Source of the DNA: Lachnospiraceae bacterium
Lineage (GTDB): Bacteria > Bacillota > Clostridia > Lachnospirales > Lachnospiraceae
DNA: 64,000 nucleotides
Direction of reading: 5' to 3'
Assembly (NCBI GenBank): GCA_017618075.1
Contig: JAFZUY010000028.1
Coordinates: 1-64,000, forward strand
Of the stretch, positions 32,619 to 42,028 are shown in pieces. Every line of letters starts with the position of its first letter. The first letter of the stretch is position 1. Position numbers and translations under genes: made by a program. Below the pieces are notes generated by a model. It did no database searches and was not told where the DNA came from. It saw only the letters and a list, made by a program, of their open reading frames with translations.

Positions 32619-34286
32619 ATGAGACTTTTTGTTTATTATGCCTTCCATACTATTGTTAATACCTTAAAAAAGCTTTTAAAAACATGGGTGGCATTTTTTA
32701 TAGTAATTACACTTGTTGCCAGTCTTCTCGGATTGTTAATCGGAAGGCTGGTTCCTCTTATCGAAAAGAGTTTTCAGAGCGAAGAAACCGCTATTGAACA
32801 GACAATTGATGAAGAAGAAATAGAAGAACATGTATCTAAACTGTCTGAGTTTCTTACGGAAAGAAATCTTACCAAATATGATATGGTTGATATGGTCGTG
32901 GTTGTAGCGTTTCTTTTCTTTGTGACATTAACCATAGCTACTGTTAATAAGGGCGGTGAACTGTTTAAACCTGCGGATGTTCCGCTTTTGTTTGCGTCTC
33001 CGATGAAGCCGCAGTCGGTACTTATGTTCAGACTTATGAACAGTCTCGGAATGAATATTGTTGTCGGTTTTTATATGATATTTCAGATTCCGAACCTTGT
33101 TAATAATCTTCATATAAGCGTATGGAGCGCATTTATTATTCTACTTGCTTATATTCTGACAATGCTGTTTTCGACACTCGTTCAGATTGCCTTTTATACA
33201 CTGTCACGCAATTCGAAAAAGGGAACTGTCAACATCGGTTCCGTTCTGATTGGATTTTACGCAGTTCTTTTAGTGGCATTCATCGCTTATACCACGATAA
33301 CAAAGCAGGATGTCGGACTTGCTGCGTTTAAATTCTTTGGAAGCAAGCATACTTTCTTCATTCCTTTCCTCGGATGGATAAGAGGTATGGTTTATTATTC
33401 GATGATGGGCGATGTATTAAGAACTGTGATTTTCACAGCGCTCTTTGTCGTTGCATGCATCGTTACGGTGGTTGTTATCTGGAATGTGAAAGCGGACTTT
33501 TATGAAGATGCAATGTTTGCTACCGAAAGAGTTGCCGCTAAGCTTGAAAATGCACAGAAAGCTCAAAAAGGCGGTACCGTAACCAGAAATAAAGATCGCA
33601 GTGCCAAAATCGAAAGAGACGGTTTTCATTACGGAAACGGAGCCGGTGTTTTCTTTTATAAGGCTGTTTATAACCGTTTAAGATTTGCGACATTAAAAAT
33701 ATTTTCAAAGACATTTATCATAAACCTGCTCATAGCAATCGGCGGAAGCTGGCTCTCTTCAAAGATTAACAATCCTATGCTTGATCCTTTATTAATTCCT
33801 GTGGCTGCAATTGCTTTATTTGCTTTTTACAGGACTATGGGAAATCCGCTTGATGAAGACACTTCAAGAGAGTTTTTTATACTGATACCCGATGCGCCTC
33901 TTAAAAAAATCTGGGCTTCGTTACTTGGTGCAGTTACCGTCTGTGCAATTGATATTAGCATACCAATGATAGTCGCAGCTGTAATCACAAAGTCAAATCC
34001 GTTAACGCTAATCGGATGGTTTATATTCATCCTTTCGATTTCACTTTTCGGAACAACTGTCGGTGCTTTTGTAAGTATATCTATTCCGGGAGATCATGCT
34101 CAGTATGTTAAGATGATGGTTCAGATAATATTCGTTTATTTCGGAGCTATGCCTTCGATGGGATTTGTCGTTGCGGGACTTATACTTAAGAACATGTTAA
34201 TAATGCTTTTGATAGGAGCTGTTTTCAATCTTTTGGCAGGTACGTTCTTTACTTTATTAACTCCGCATTTTCTTACCAACAAATAA
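32619..34286 (+). CDS. ABC transporter permease (exporter type)
   Basis: A 555-residue membrane protein with about 12 to 13 hydrophobic helices in two halves, separated by a charged cytoplasmic loop (AKLENAQKAQKGG, residues 305-330). It resembles the putative ABC exporter family of Firmicutes that pairs with a separate ATPase. The N-terminal helix is followed by a soluble acidic segment (TAIEQTIDEEEIEEH). The cargo is unknown. It is followed by a terminator at 34295-34324. Confidence 0.8.
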   Translation: MRLFVYYAFHTIVNTLKKLLKTWVAFFIVITLVASLLGLLIGRLVPLIEKSFQSEETAIEQTIDEEEIEEHVSKLSEFLTERNLTKYDMVDMVVVVAFLFFVTLTIATVNKGGELFKPADVPLLFASPMKPQSVLMFRLMNSLGMNIVVGFYMIFQIPNLVNNLHISVWSAFIILLAYILTMLFSTLVQIAFYTLSRNSKKGTVNIGSVLIGFYAVLLVAFIAYTTITKQDVGLAAFKFFGSKHTFFIPFLGWIRGMVYYSMMGDVLRTVIFTALFVVACIVTVVVIWNVKADFYEDAMFATERVAAKLENAQKAQKGGTVTRNKDRSAKIERDGFHYGNGAGVFFYKAVYNRLRFATLKIFSKTFIINLLIAIGGSWLSSKINNPMLDPLLIPVAAIALFAFYRTMGNPLDEDTSREFFILIPDAPLKKIWASLLGAVTVCAIDISIPMIVAAVITKSNPLTLIGWFIFILSISLFGTTVGAFVSISIPGDHAQYVKMMVQIIFVYFGAMPSMGFVVAGLILKNMLIMLLIGAVFNLLAGTFFTLLTPHFLTNK

Positions 34287-34294
34287 GTCTTTTT

Positions 34295-34324
34295 AGTGGT
34301 GGGGCTTTTGCTCCGCCGCTTTTT
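34295..34324 (+). terminator. Terminator after the ABC exporter operon
   Basis: AGTGGTGGGGC and GCTCCGCCGCT form an 11-pair stem with three G-T pairs around TTTT, followed by TTTT. Confidence 0.75.
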
Positions 34325-34340
34325 ATGATAAAAGATAATT

Positions 34341-35240
34341 ATGGCACTTTCTAAGAAAACAATTAATTGGTTAAACGAATTTAATATTTCTCTTAAGGGT
34401 AAAAACGTTTTAGTTACAGGGTCGAACAGCGGAGTCGGTTTAAAAACTATTGAGACTTCATTGTATCTTGGCGCTCATGTAATTATGTCGTGTCGTAATT
34501 ATGAAAAGGCATTAAATGCAAAGACTAATCTTTTACAGGATTATCCTGATGCGAAGATTGATATTATGCAGATTGATCTGTCGGATTTTTCTTCAATTGA
34601 TGAGTTTGCGAATAATATAATCGACAATAAAATCGATATCGACATCTTTGTAAATAATGCAGGTACTTTTCATAAAAGATGCGTAACAAAAGACGGATTT
34701 GAAAATGTAATCGGAACGAATTATTTCGGTGTATACAGACTGTCGGAAAAGATAATTCCGTATCTTAAAACTTTGCCGCATAAAGTTTATTATTTTAATA
34801 CAATTTCTGTTGTGCATAAGCTTGTGAAAATTGATTACAAAGACTTTTATTGTAATAAACATTATGAGCATTTTAATGTTTATGCGAAGTCAAAACTATG
34901 CCTTGCAAAGTATTCATATGATTTGGCGAAGAAACTTGAAGATACAAATGTATGTGTATATATGATTCATCCGGGAATAAGTGTTACTCCGCTTGGAGCG
35001 AATGCGTTTGGAAGTGTGATAAGCAAACTTGCGAATGCTTTACGAGGTGTATTCAATTCTCCGGAAAAATCATCGTTGGCAATGGTTTATTCTTTATCAA
35101 AAGATTTGCCCGCAGGTTCAATTGCAGGACCTTCGTTTTTAGAGGTGTGGGGTTATCCGAAATCGGGTAAAATCAGAAGATGTGTTAAAGAAGGGGCAGA
35201 AGAACTGATTGCTTTCACGGAATCGGAATTGAGACGCTGA
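34341..35240 (+). CDS. SDR family oxidoreductase (retinol dehydrogenase-like)
   Basis: A 299-residue short-chain dehydrogenase. It has TGSNSGVGLKTIE as the cofactor-binding loop, NNAGTFHKR, the catalytic Tyr-Lys in YAKSKLCLAKY and HPGISVTPLG. Its length and the RNYEKA segment after the second strand place it with the extended, NADP-preferring eukaryotic-type SDRs often seen in Clostridia. The ribosome binding site is weak (AAAAGA). A monocistronic gene with no context clue to its substrate. Confidence 0.82.
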   Translation: MALSKKTINWLNEFNISLKGKNVLVTGSNSGVGLKTIETSLYLGAHVIMSCRNYEKALNAKTNLLQDYPDAKIDIMQIDLSDFSSIDEFANNIIDNKIDIDIFVNNAGTFHKRCVTKDGFENVIGTNYFGVYRLSEKIIPYLKTLPHKVYYFNTISVVHKLVKIDYKDFYCNKHYEHFNVYAKSKLCLAKYSYDLAKKLEDTNVCVYMIHPGISVTPLGANAFGSVISKLANALRGVFNSPEKSSLAMVYSLSKDLPAGSIAGPSFLEVWGYPKSGKIRRCVKEGAEELIAFTESELRR

Positions 35241-35401
35241 TTCTTTTATGGTTTATAAAATTTTTATAAAAGCCCTTTTATTTTACACGAAAAACAAACA
35301 TAATGTTATAGACGAATATTCATTTTTCCCCTTTAACTATAGTATTATTGAAACGTAGAGGGATTAATATAGATTTAGGGATTTGTTAAAAGGGGAATAA
35401 T

Positions 35402-35920
35402 ATGAAGAACAAGGGGTTTTCACTTGTAGAGTTGATTATTGTAATTGCCATAATGGCAATTCTCGTAGGAGTTATGGCTCCTATGCTTATCAGGTATATT
35501 GAGAAGACTAATGTTTCTTCCGATGTGCAATTATGCGACACCATTAAGGAAGCTGTAAATATAGCACGAAGTGATCCGGATATTTTGGATGATGATGACA
35601 GTGCTGCGCAGATTGCTTTTTTGGAAGATGGTAGTTTATACAGTATTGCATATTTCACTCAGCAGACAGATTTTACTGATGCTGCATGTGATATACTTGG
35701 TGCGGACATTATCGGTGTTTCGGCTTCCGAAAATGTACTTAATTCCAGAAGTTTAATGAAATCCAGAGTTGCAAGACAAAGCGGCGTCATTATGATGCAG
35801 ATGCAGGGTAACAGTCTTTATGTATGGATTGACCACAGCGACAAAGAAGGCGGCAGCGATGACAATACTTGCAACAGTTATGCCAACCTGGAAACTTCCG
35901 GAGTTATATTTGTAAACTGA
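35402..35920 (+). CDS. Type IV prepilin-like protein
   Basis: A 172-residue protein with a class III prepilin signal. MKNKG is followed by FSLVELIIVIAIMAILVGVM, with cleavage expected after Gly5 and the conserved glutamate at position 5 of the mature protein. The remaining 130 residues are a variable globular domain (YIEKTNVSSDVQLCDTIKEA and onward) with two cysteines at the C-terminal region. No prepilin peptidase, PilB, PilC or further pilins are in the window. It starts after AAAGGGG and has its own terminator. Confidence 0.85.
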   Translation: MKNKGFSLVELIIVIAIMAILVGVMAPMLIRYIEKTNVSSDVQLCDTIKEAVNIARSDPDILDDDDSAAQIAFLEDGSLYSIAYFTQQTDFTDAACDILGADIIGVSASENVLNSRSLMKSRVARQSGVIMMQMQGNSLYVWIDHSDKEGGSDDNTCNSYANLETSGVIFVN

Positions 35921-35973
35921 TAAAAATTTTTCTTTAAAATTTTTATACAAAACAACCCTTTCAATGATATGAA

Positions 35974-36014
35974 AAAAGGCTTCAAATTGTTATAATAACG
36001 TTGAAGTCTTTTTT
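35974..36014 (+). terminator. Terminator after the prepilin gene
   Basis: AAAAGGCTTCAA and TTGAAGTCTTTT pair (one G-T) around a 15-base loop, followed by TTTTT. Confidence 0.7.
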
Positions 36015-36035
36015 CGTTTTAAAGGAGATATTAAT

Positions 36036-36707
36036 ATGAGCGTATACGAAGAACTTTGCAAATATAAGGATGATAAATATAGGGATTTTCAAAGCAATCT
36101 GGTTCCGAATATTTCTAAGGATGTAATCCTTGGTGTAAGAACTCCCGATATGCGTAAAATCGCAAAAGAAATGTTTAATACCGACGAAGGAAAGAAGTTT
36201 TTAAAAAAGATCCCGCATAAATACTACGAAGAAAATCTGGTTCATTTTTTTATGATTGCAATGATAAAAGATTTTGACGAATGCGTAAAAGAAACAGAAC
36301 GATTCTTACCATATATTGACTGCTGGCCCGTATGCGATCAGTCTTCCCCGAAAGCCTTTAAAAAGAAACACGATGAACTGCTTCCGCTCATAAAAAAATG
36401 GATTGCTTCCGACCATGTTTATACTTCGAGATTTGGTATGAGAATGCTGATGAATGAGTTTTTGGGAGAAGATTTTAAGCCCGAATATTTAAAGTGGGTT
36501 GCTTCAAAAAAAGGCGAAGATTATTACCTGAAAATGATGATTGCCTGGTATTTTGCAACTGCTTTGGCTAAACAGTATGATGCCACGATTCCTTACTTTG
36601 AAAAGCATGTGCTTGATGACTGGTGTCATAAAAAAGCAATTCAGAAAGCGGTTGAAAGTTTCCGCGTGACTGATGAGCATAAAGAGTATTTAAAATCTTT
36701 AAGATAA
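36036..36707 (+). CDS. DNA alkylation repair protein (AlkD-like)
   Basis: A 223-residue all-helical HEAT-like repeat protein of the AlkC/AlkD DNA glycosylase superfamily. Family segments are ILGVRTPDMRKIAKEM near residue 31, YYEENLVHFFMIA near 65, and FLPYIDCWPVCDQ near 95, where the tryptophan and aspartate are catalytic in AlkD. Then RFGMRMLMNEFL and YYLKMMIAWYFATA follow. It should excise N3- and N7-alkylated purines. It stands alone between the prepilin gene and the polysaccharide export genes. Confidence 0.88.
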   Translation: MSVYEELCKYKDDKYRDFQSNLVPNISKDVILGVRTPDMRKIAKEMFNTDEGKKFLKKIPHKYYEENLVHFFMIAMIKDFDECVKETERFLPYIDCWPVCDQSSPKAFKKKHDELLPLIKKWIASDHVYTSRFGMRMLMNEFLGEDFKPEYLKWVASKKGEDYYLKMMIAWYFATALAKQYDATIPYFEKHVLDDWCHKKAIQKAVESFRVTDEHKEYLKSLR

Positions 36708-36723
36708 CGTTTAATGTATTTCT

Positions 36724-36752
36724 TTGAAAAATAGCGATTTTTATGGTAAAAT
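36724..36752 (+). promoter_or_regulatory. Promoter of the polysaccharide export block
   Basis: TTGAAA (36724-36729), 17 bases, TAAAAT (36747-36752), 37 bases before the permease start at 36789. Confidence 0.6.
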
Positions 36753-36788
36753 AACTATGTATGTGCTAAGGAAAGAGATACATAATAA

Positions 36789-37583
36789 ATGAGCGATTTT
36801 AAAAAGAACAGAAATTTAATCTGGGAACTTTCAAAGAACGACTTTAAGAAAAGGTATGCAGGCAGCTCACTCGGAAGAGTATGGGCTTTTGTTCAGCCTA
36901 TTGTTACAGTTGTTCTTTATTATTTTGTTTTTGGAGTTGTTTTACCCGGCAGAGCTCCTTATGACAGTGAAGTGCCTTACGTTATATGGCTTACAGCAGG
37001 ACTTGTTCCGTGGTTCTTCTTTAACGAAGCTGTTACAACAGGCGCCAACGTAATGAACGAATACAATTATCTCGTAAAAAAGGTTGTATTTAAGGTTGGC
37101 ATCTTACCGTTTATTAAAACAATTTCCGCAACATTTATCCATATATTCTTTATTTTTGTTCTGCTTGTAATGTATTTCTTTTATGGTTTTAAACCGAGCC
37201 TGCAGATAATAGAGCTTTTATATTATTCGTTCTGCCTCTTTATGATGGCGCTTGCGATTACATATATAACCAGTGCCGTAACAGTATTCTTCAAGGATCT
37301 CATTCAGATAATCAATATCCTTCTGATGGTAGGAATGTGGGGGACACCGATACTCTGGCACATAAGTATGGTTGAGGAAAAAGCACCTGCGCTTGTACCT
37401 TTCTTCAGATTCAATCCTATCAACTACATCGTTGAAGGCTACAGAAGCGCTTTGTTTGAAGGCATATGGGTGCATGAGAGATGGCTTGATACACTTGTTT
37501 TCTGGGGTATTGTAGCAATACTTTTTGCGCTTGGTGCATATGTATTTAAGAAATTAAGACCGTTGTTTGCGGATGTTTTATAA
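36789..37583 (+). CDS. Polysaccharide/teichoic acid ABC exporter permease (Wzm/TagG-like)
   Basis: A 264-residue ABC-2 type permease with six membrane helices. The N-terminal LIWELSKNDFKKRYAGSSLG and VWAFVQPIVTVVLYYFVFG, the middle WGTPILWHISMV and the C-terminal FNPINYIVEGYRSALF are hallmarks of Wzm, RfbA and TagG proteins that export lipid-linked O-antigen, capsule or wall teichoic acid. It pairs with the ATPase 18 bases downstream. Location: cytoplasmic membrane. Confidence 0.9.
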   Translation: MSDFKKNRNLIWELSKNDFKKRYAGSSLGRVWAFVQPIVTVVLYYFVFGVVLPGRAPYDSEVPYVIWLTAGLVPWFFFNEAVTTGANVMNEYNYLVKKVVFKVGILPFIKTISATFIHIFFIFVLLVMYFFYGFKPSLQIIELLYYSFCLFMMALAITYITSAVTVFFKDLIQIINILLMVGMWGTPILWHISMVEEKAPALVPFFRFNPINYIVEGYRSALFEGIWVHERWLDTLVFWGIVAILFALGAYVFKKLRPLFADVL

Positions 37584-37601
37584 AGTTTGGATTAAACGAT
37601 T

Positions 37602-38855
37602 ATGAGTGAAAACGAAATCATAAAAGAGAATAAAGAAGTTGCAATCGAAGTTAAGAATGTAACCAAGATTTACAGCCTTTACAAGCGCCCTTCGGACAGA
37701 CTGATTGATACCTTTCACTTGATGCCATGGAAGAAATATCCTAAGAACAAAGCACTTAAGGATGTATCTTTTACGGTCGAAAAGGGTGAGACTGTAGGTA
37801 TTATCGGAACGAACGGTTCAGGTAAATCGACTGTTCTTAAAATAATCACAGGCGTTCTGACTCCCACCAAAGGTAAGGCTAAGGTTAAAGGCCGTATTTC
37901 TGCGCTGCTTGAACTCGGTGCAGGTTTTAATGCAGAATATACCGGAGTTGAAAATGTTTATTTAAACGGCACTATGATGGGCCTTACCAGGGAAGAGATT
38001 GATAAAAAACTCCCTGAGATTCTTGATTTCGCAGATATCGGAGAATATGTTTATTCACCCGTTAAGACTTATTCGTCAGGTATGTTTGTGCGTCTTGCAT
38101 TTGCAGTTGCGATAAATATCGATCCTGAGATATTGATTGTAGACGAAGCGCTGTCTGTAGGTGATGTATTTTTCCAGGCAAAATGCTACCGCAAATTCGA
38201 AGAATTTAAAAAACAGGGCAAGACAATTCTTTTTGTATCGCATGATTTATCAAGTATTGCAAAGTACTGCGACAGAGTAATTCTTTTAAACAAGGGCGAC
38301 AAGCTTGGAGAAGGTTCACCTAAGGAAATGATAGACCTTTACAAGCAGGTTTTAGTCGGTCAGTACAAGGATGAAAATAACAGCGAAGTAAAAGAAGGCC
38401 TTAATACCGATACACTTGAATACGGCTCTAAAAAGGCTAAATATACAGACTGTAAAATAATCGACAGTAACGGTAAAAACAACAATGTTATCCTAAAAGG
38501 TTCTTCTTTTAAGATTGTAATGGATGCCGAAATATACGAAGACCTTGAAGCTCCTATATTTGCATTTACATTTAAAAACGTGCAGGGTACAGAGATTACA
38601 GGCACCAATACAATGATTGAAAAGTCGATAACCGAAGGATTAAAGGGCGGGACGAAACTTACGATTGAGTTTACGCAGGACATGAATCTTCAGGGCGGTG
38701 AGTATCTTTTATCACTCGGACTTACGGGATTTGAAAAAGGCGAATTCACCGTATATCACAGACTGTACGACTGCATAAATGTTACTGTTGTATCTGACAA
38801 GGATTCGGTCGGATATTACGATATGAACTCGAAGGTTAACATAACATATCGTTAA
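37602..38855 (+). CDS. Polysaccharide ABC exporter ATPase with Wzt-type C-terminal domain
   Basis: A 417-residue protein. Residues 15-245 are the ABC ATPase (GTNGSGKST, YSSGMFVRLAFAVA, LIVDEALSVGD, which is the Wzt/TagH form of Walker B). Residues from about 265 to the end are a beta-rich domain (LEYGSKKAKYTDCKI ... EDLEAPIFAFTFKN ... GGEYLLSLGLTGFEKG) like the Wzt C-terminal domain, which in E. coli O8/O9a recognises the chemically capped end of the polymer. Its presence predicts that export here requires a terminal modification, consistent with the methyltransferase-kinase next door. Confidence 0.9.
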   Translation: MSENEIIKENKEVAIEVKNVTKIYSLYKRPSDRLIDTFHLMPWKKYPKNKALKDVSFTVEKGETVGIIGTNGSGKSTVLKIITGVLTPTKGKAKVKGRISALLELGAGFNAEYTGVENVYLNGTMMGLTREEIDKKLPEILDFADIGEYVYSPVKTYSSGMFVRLAFAVAINIDPEILIVDEALSVGDVFFQAKCYRKFEEFKKQGKTILFVSHDLSSIAKYCDRVILLNKGDKLGEGSPKEMIDLYKQVLVGQYKDENNSEVKEGLNTDTLEYGSKKAKYTDCKIIDSNGKNNNVILKGSSFKIVMDAEIYEDLEAPIFAFTFKNVQGTEITGTNTMIEKSITEGLKGGTKLTIEFTQDMNLQGGEYLLSLGLTGFEKGEFTVYHRLYDCINVTVVSDKDSVGYYDMNSKVNITYR

Positions 38856-38934
38856 TATAGATAACATAATTAGTTTACATAAATTTTGAACACACATTTT
38901 ACTTGAATAATTCACAAAAAAAGGTTTACATAAA

Positions 38935-40920
38935 ATGAGCAATATTAAAATCGGAAAAGTAAATATAGACTTAATGCATTATTCCGGAAAAGATATTTAT
39001 TCCGAAGGTGAGATAGAAGACAAGCTCTTAAAAGTTGCGGAAGAAAAGACTTCAAAGGACTTCAGAAAAGTTATTGAAGAGAGCGAGAGCTGGTCTTATC
39101 TTTATCATCTTTCCAAAGAAAGAGAGAATATTGTTTCATGGCTGCCGATTTCAAAAAGCGATAAAGTGCTTGATGTCGGTGCGGGTCCCGGTGCAATTGC
39201 CGGAGAGTTATGTAAACTTGCTGCAAGCGTAGACTGTATTGATTTATCTTTGAAGAGAAGTAAAATCAACGCCAACAGAAATAAAGAGTGCGATAATCTT
39301 TCGATTAAAGTCGGAAACTTTACGGATATTGAGCCCGATCTTGATAATGATTATGACTGGATAATGTTAATCGGTGTTTTTGAATATGCGATTTCATATA
39401 TCGGCTCCGAAACGCCTTTTGAAGATTTCTTAAAGATTTTAAAGAAACATTTAAAGAAAGACGGCCGTATTGTTATTGCTATCGAAAACAGACTCGGACT
39501 TAAATACTTTGCAGGATGCAAAGAAGATCATACCTGTGAGTTTTTCGATGGAATAGAGAATTATAAAACAGACAGCCATGTCAGAACTTTTACGAAGAAA
39601 GGCCTTGAGAATATTTTCAAAAAGGTCAACATAACTAATTATCATTTTTATTATCCTTTTCCTGATTACAAGCTTCCAAATGCGATTTATTCCGACAAGA
39701 GGCTTCCTTTATGCGGAGAATTAAAAGACAATATCCGAAACTTCGATCAGGACAGACTCCTTCTTTTTGATGAAACCAAAGCATATGACGGTCTGATAGA
39801 AGACGGCATGTTTGAAGAGTTTTCTAATTCCTTTGAAGTAATATTAGGTCCCGATGTAAATGTCTCCTATGCGAAATATTCCATGGACCGTGATGACAAA
39901 TACTGTATTAAAACTAAGATTTTTGAAGAAAACGGTATCAAAAAAGTCGAGAAATCCTGCGTTTACGAAGCAGGAAAGGAACATATTGCCGATATAAAGA
40001 GGGCAATGGAAGAATTAAGAAAAAGGTATTTCGGAAGCGATTTGGATATTAACGAAATCCTTCAATATGATGAAAAAGAAGGCCGTCTGGTATTTGAATT
40101 CATCGAAGGCAAAACACTCGATGTTCTGATTGACGAATGCATTCAAAATAACGACAAGGAAGGCTTTGATAGGCTGTTTGAAAACTATAAGTTTTTCATT
40201 TCCTTTAACGAAGAATATCCTGTATTCAACAATGATTTTATCTTTTCGAATATTATCGTAAATGATGCCGGCTGGCATTTAATCGATTATGAATGGGTAA
40301 CCTTTGAAAAAGGTAATTCAAAGGATGCGTTAAACAGAGCTTTAAACAATTATCTTTTGGCAGGTGATTTCAGAAAGAAGATAAAAGAGTGGGTTGATTT
40401 TGACAGCGATTTTAATGATGACAAGTTCATAAAAGAAAAGGTACTAAGCAAAAACAAAGCTCTTTCGACCATAAGACATGATATCGGCAAAGGAGTGTAC
40501 GATCTTAAATACCTTACTGACAGAATTGCTGCGTTTGATATTAAGTTCCAGATTTATGAAGATTACGGTGAAGGATTCAGAGAAGAAAATTCTTATTTCT
40601 TAGGTGAATTTAAAAAGCATGGCCCCAATATGCTTTTAGACATTTTGATTAAAGACGGACTCAAAAACTTAAGAGTTGATCCGGGAGATAAGCCCTTAAG
40701 ATTTTATGTAAACCATATTTATTTAAACGATGAAGAAGTGACCGACAAATTAATCGGTATCAACAAAAACGGATGTATGGATATTCGCTCCTGTGTTCAG
40801 GTGAACAATACATTTACTTTTAAGAAAGCGGATCCTCATTTCAAGCTTCCTTTAAAGGGTCTTGATGCTAAAGAGGGAGATGTTTTAAAGATTGACTGCA
40901 GGGCAGAATATATTTATTAA
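38935..40920 (+). CDS. SAM methyltransferase fused to a kinase-like domain (WbdD-like architecture)
   Basis: A 661-residue protein. Residues 75-230 are a class I SAM methyltransferase (motif I KVLDVGAGPGAIAGEL, then VDCIDLSLKRSKIN, DWIMLIGVFEYAIS, GRIVIAIENRLGLKYFAG). Residues of about 330-470 look like an aminoglycoside-phosphotransferase or RIO-type kinase: LVFEFIEGKTLDVL is the hinge, NNDFIFSNIIV the D-x4-N catalytic loop and WHLIDYEW the metal-binding aspartate. The C-terminus holds further alpha and beta segments. E. coli WbdD joins a methyltransferase and a kinase to cap O-antigen chains; this protein sits next to a Wzm/Wzt pair with the matching recognition domain. Chain capping is inferred. 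Confidence 0.75.
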   Translation: MSNIKIGKVNIDLMHYSGKDIYSEGEIEDKLLKVAEEKTSKDFRKVIEESESWSYLYHLSKERENIVSWLPISKSDKVLDVGAGPGAIAGELCKLAASVDCIDLSLKRSKINANRNKECDNLSIKVGNFTDIEPDLDNDYDWIMLIGVFEYAISYIGSETPFEDFLKILKKHLKKDGRIVIAIENRLGLKYFAGCKEDHTCEFFDGIENYKTDSHVRTFTKKGLENIFKKVNITNYHFYYPFPDYKLPNAIYSDKRLPLCGELKDNIRNFDQDRLLLFDETKAYDGLIEDGMFEEFSNSFEVILGPDVNVSYAKYSMDRDDKYCIKTKIFEENGIKKVEKSCVYEAGKEHIADIKRAMEELRKRYFGSDLDINEILQYDEKEGRLVFEFIEGKTLDVLIDECIQNNDKEGFDRLFENYKFFISFNEEYPVFNNDFIFSNIIVNDAGWHLIDYEWVTFEKGNSKDALNRALNNYLLAGDFRKKIKEWVDFDSDFNDDKFIKEKVLSKNKALSTIRHDIGKGVYDLKYLTDRIAAFDIKFQIYEDYGEGFREENSYFLGEFKKHGPNMLLDILIKDGLKNLRVDPGDKPLRFYVNHIYLNDEEVTDKLIGINKNGCMDIRSCVQVNNTFTFKKADPHFKLPLKGLDAKEGDVLKIDCRAEYIY

Positions 40921-40932
40921 GAGATTGAAATC

Positions 40933-41970
40933 ATGATTATTTTAAGTATTCTTCAGTGCATCCTGTACTTGCTGATAATTCCTTTCAGTCTGGGAACTAT
41001 ATTTTCAAGTCAGTTTGATGAAAAATACAATACTGTAGGAAATACTCTGGTATTCGGCTTTATTAGTGAACTTGCCGTATTTCAGGTTCTTTTTCTTTTG
41101 TTTTACAAACTCGACAGGACGCTTACAGAGCTTACATGGGTTTCGTCCGTTATTCTTGTTTTAACATCCCTGTTTTTCTTAATTTTATTCATTGTTCGTA
41201 AAGGATACAAAAAAATCAAACTTCCCAAATTTGATTTGGGGTTTGGTGTTTTTGCTTTGTTTACTGTTTATATGATTGTGATGAGAAATCTACAGGGCGT
41301 AAATGACGGCGACGATGCTTTTGTAATCGGTAATGCGCTTACAACATATACAAACGATGTTTTTTACAAAGTTGATTATTACACAGGCTTTACGATTGCA
41401 AGCAACTCTTTTAAAAGACATCTTTTGGCATCTAATCCTTTGTTTATAGCATATCTGGCAAAGGTAACTTTTATACATCCGGCTATTCTTGCGCACAGGA
41501 TACTCGGAAGCTTTTATCTTTTGCTTCACAATGCTGTGATTTACAATATTTCGATGCTTCTTTTTGACAAGGAAAAGATTAAATACAGAAGCCTTTTTGC
41601 TTCATTTGTATCGCTTTTGACAATATGGGACTTTCATTCGTATCTTACAGATTCGACATTTATTCTGTCACGTACATGGCAGGGCAAAGCAATGTTCTGT
41701 GCGCTTGGAATTCCTCTTGCGATTCTTCTTTTGCTAATGATAGGAGAGTGCAAGGGAAAGAACAATATGCTGTTTGCAGCAGCTGTTGTACTTGCAGTTT
41801 CTTGTATAGCGATGACTCCTGCGAGCATATATCTTTTGACACTTTTCTTTGTGGCAGGATGCATATGCGTTGCCTTTGCAGTTAAAAAGGTTTTAGTGGT
41901 TATAAAAGCTTTGCCGATGGCGCTTTCGATGGCGATTATTGCAGGGTTGTATATACTTTACCTAAAGTGA
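40933..41970 (+). CDS. Multi-spanning membrane protein, N-terminal half (DUF6077-like, possibly split)
   Basis: A 345-residue protein with about nine hydrophobic helices and a conserved-looking loop (GVNDGDDAFVIGNALTTYTND, HLLASNPLFIAYLAK) typical of GT-C-like or DUF6077 membrane proteins of Lachnospiraceae polysaccharide loci. It stops at a TGA inside a hydrophobic stretch (LYILYLK). The next 58 bases and the gene at 42029 appear to hold the missing C-terminal half. It is therefore either one half of a broken gene or one of two cooperating subunits. Confidence 0.6.
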   Translation: MIILSILQCILYLLIIPFSLGTIFSSQFDEKYNTVGNTLVFGFISELAVFQVLFLLFYKLDRTLTELTWVSSVILVLTSLFFLILFIVRKGYKKIKLPKFDLGFGVFALFTVYMIVMRNLQGVNDGDDAFVIGNALTTYTNDVFYKVDYYTGFTIASNSFKRHLLASNPLFIAYLAKVTFIHPAILAHRILGSFYLLLHNAVIYNISMLLFDKEKIKYRSLFASFVSLLTIWDFHSYLTDSTFILSRTWQGKAMFCALGIPLAILLLLMIGECKGKNNMLFAAAVVLAVSCIAMTPASIYLLTLFFVAGCICVAFAVKKVLVVIKALPMALSMAIIAGLYILYLK

Positions 41971-42028
41971 TTTGGCAAAGTTTTGCTGCTTGGGTACGGG
42001 GTTTTAGTGTCATTTTTGGTAGGTGAAA

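Noticed and set aside
35402-35920. Part of a type II secretion or competence operon
   Set aside because: Neighbouring genes are an SDR and an AlkD-like protein on both sides with their own signals; no comG or gsp homologue is present.
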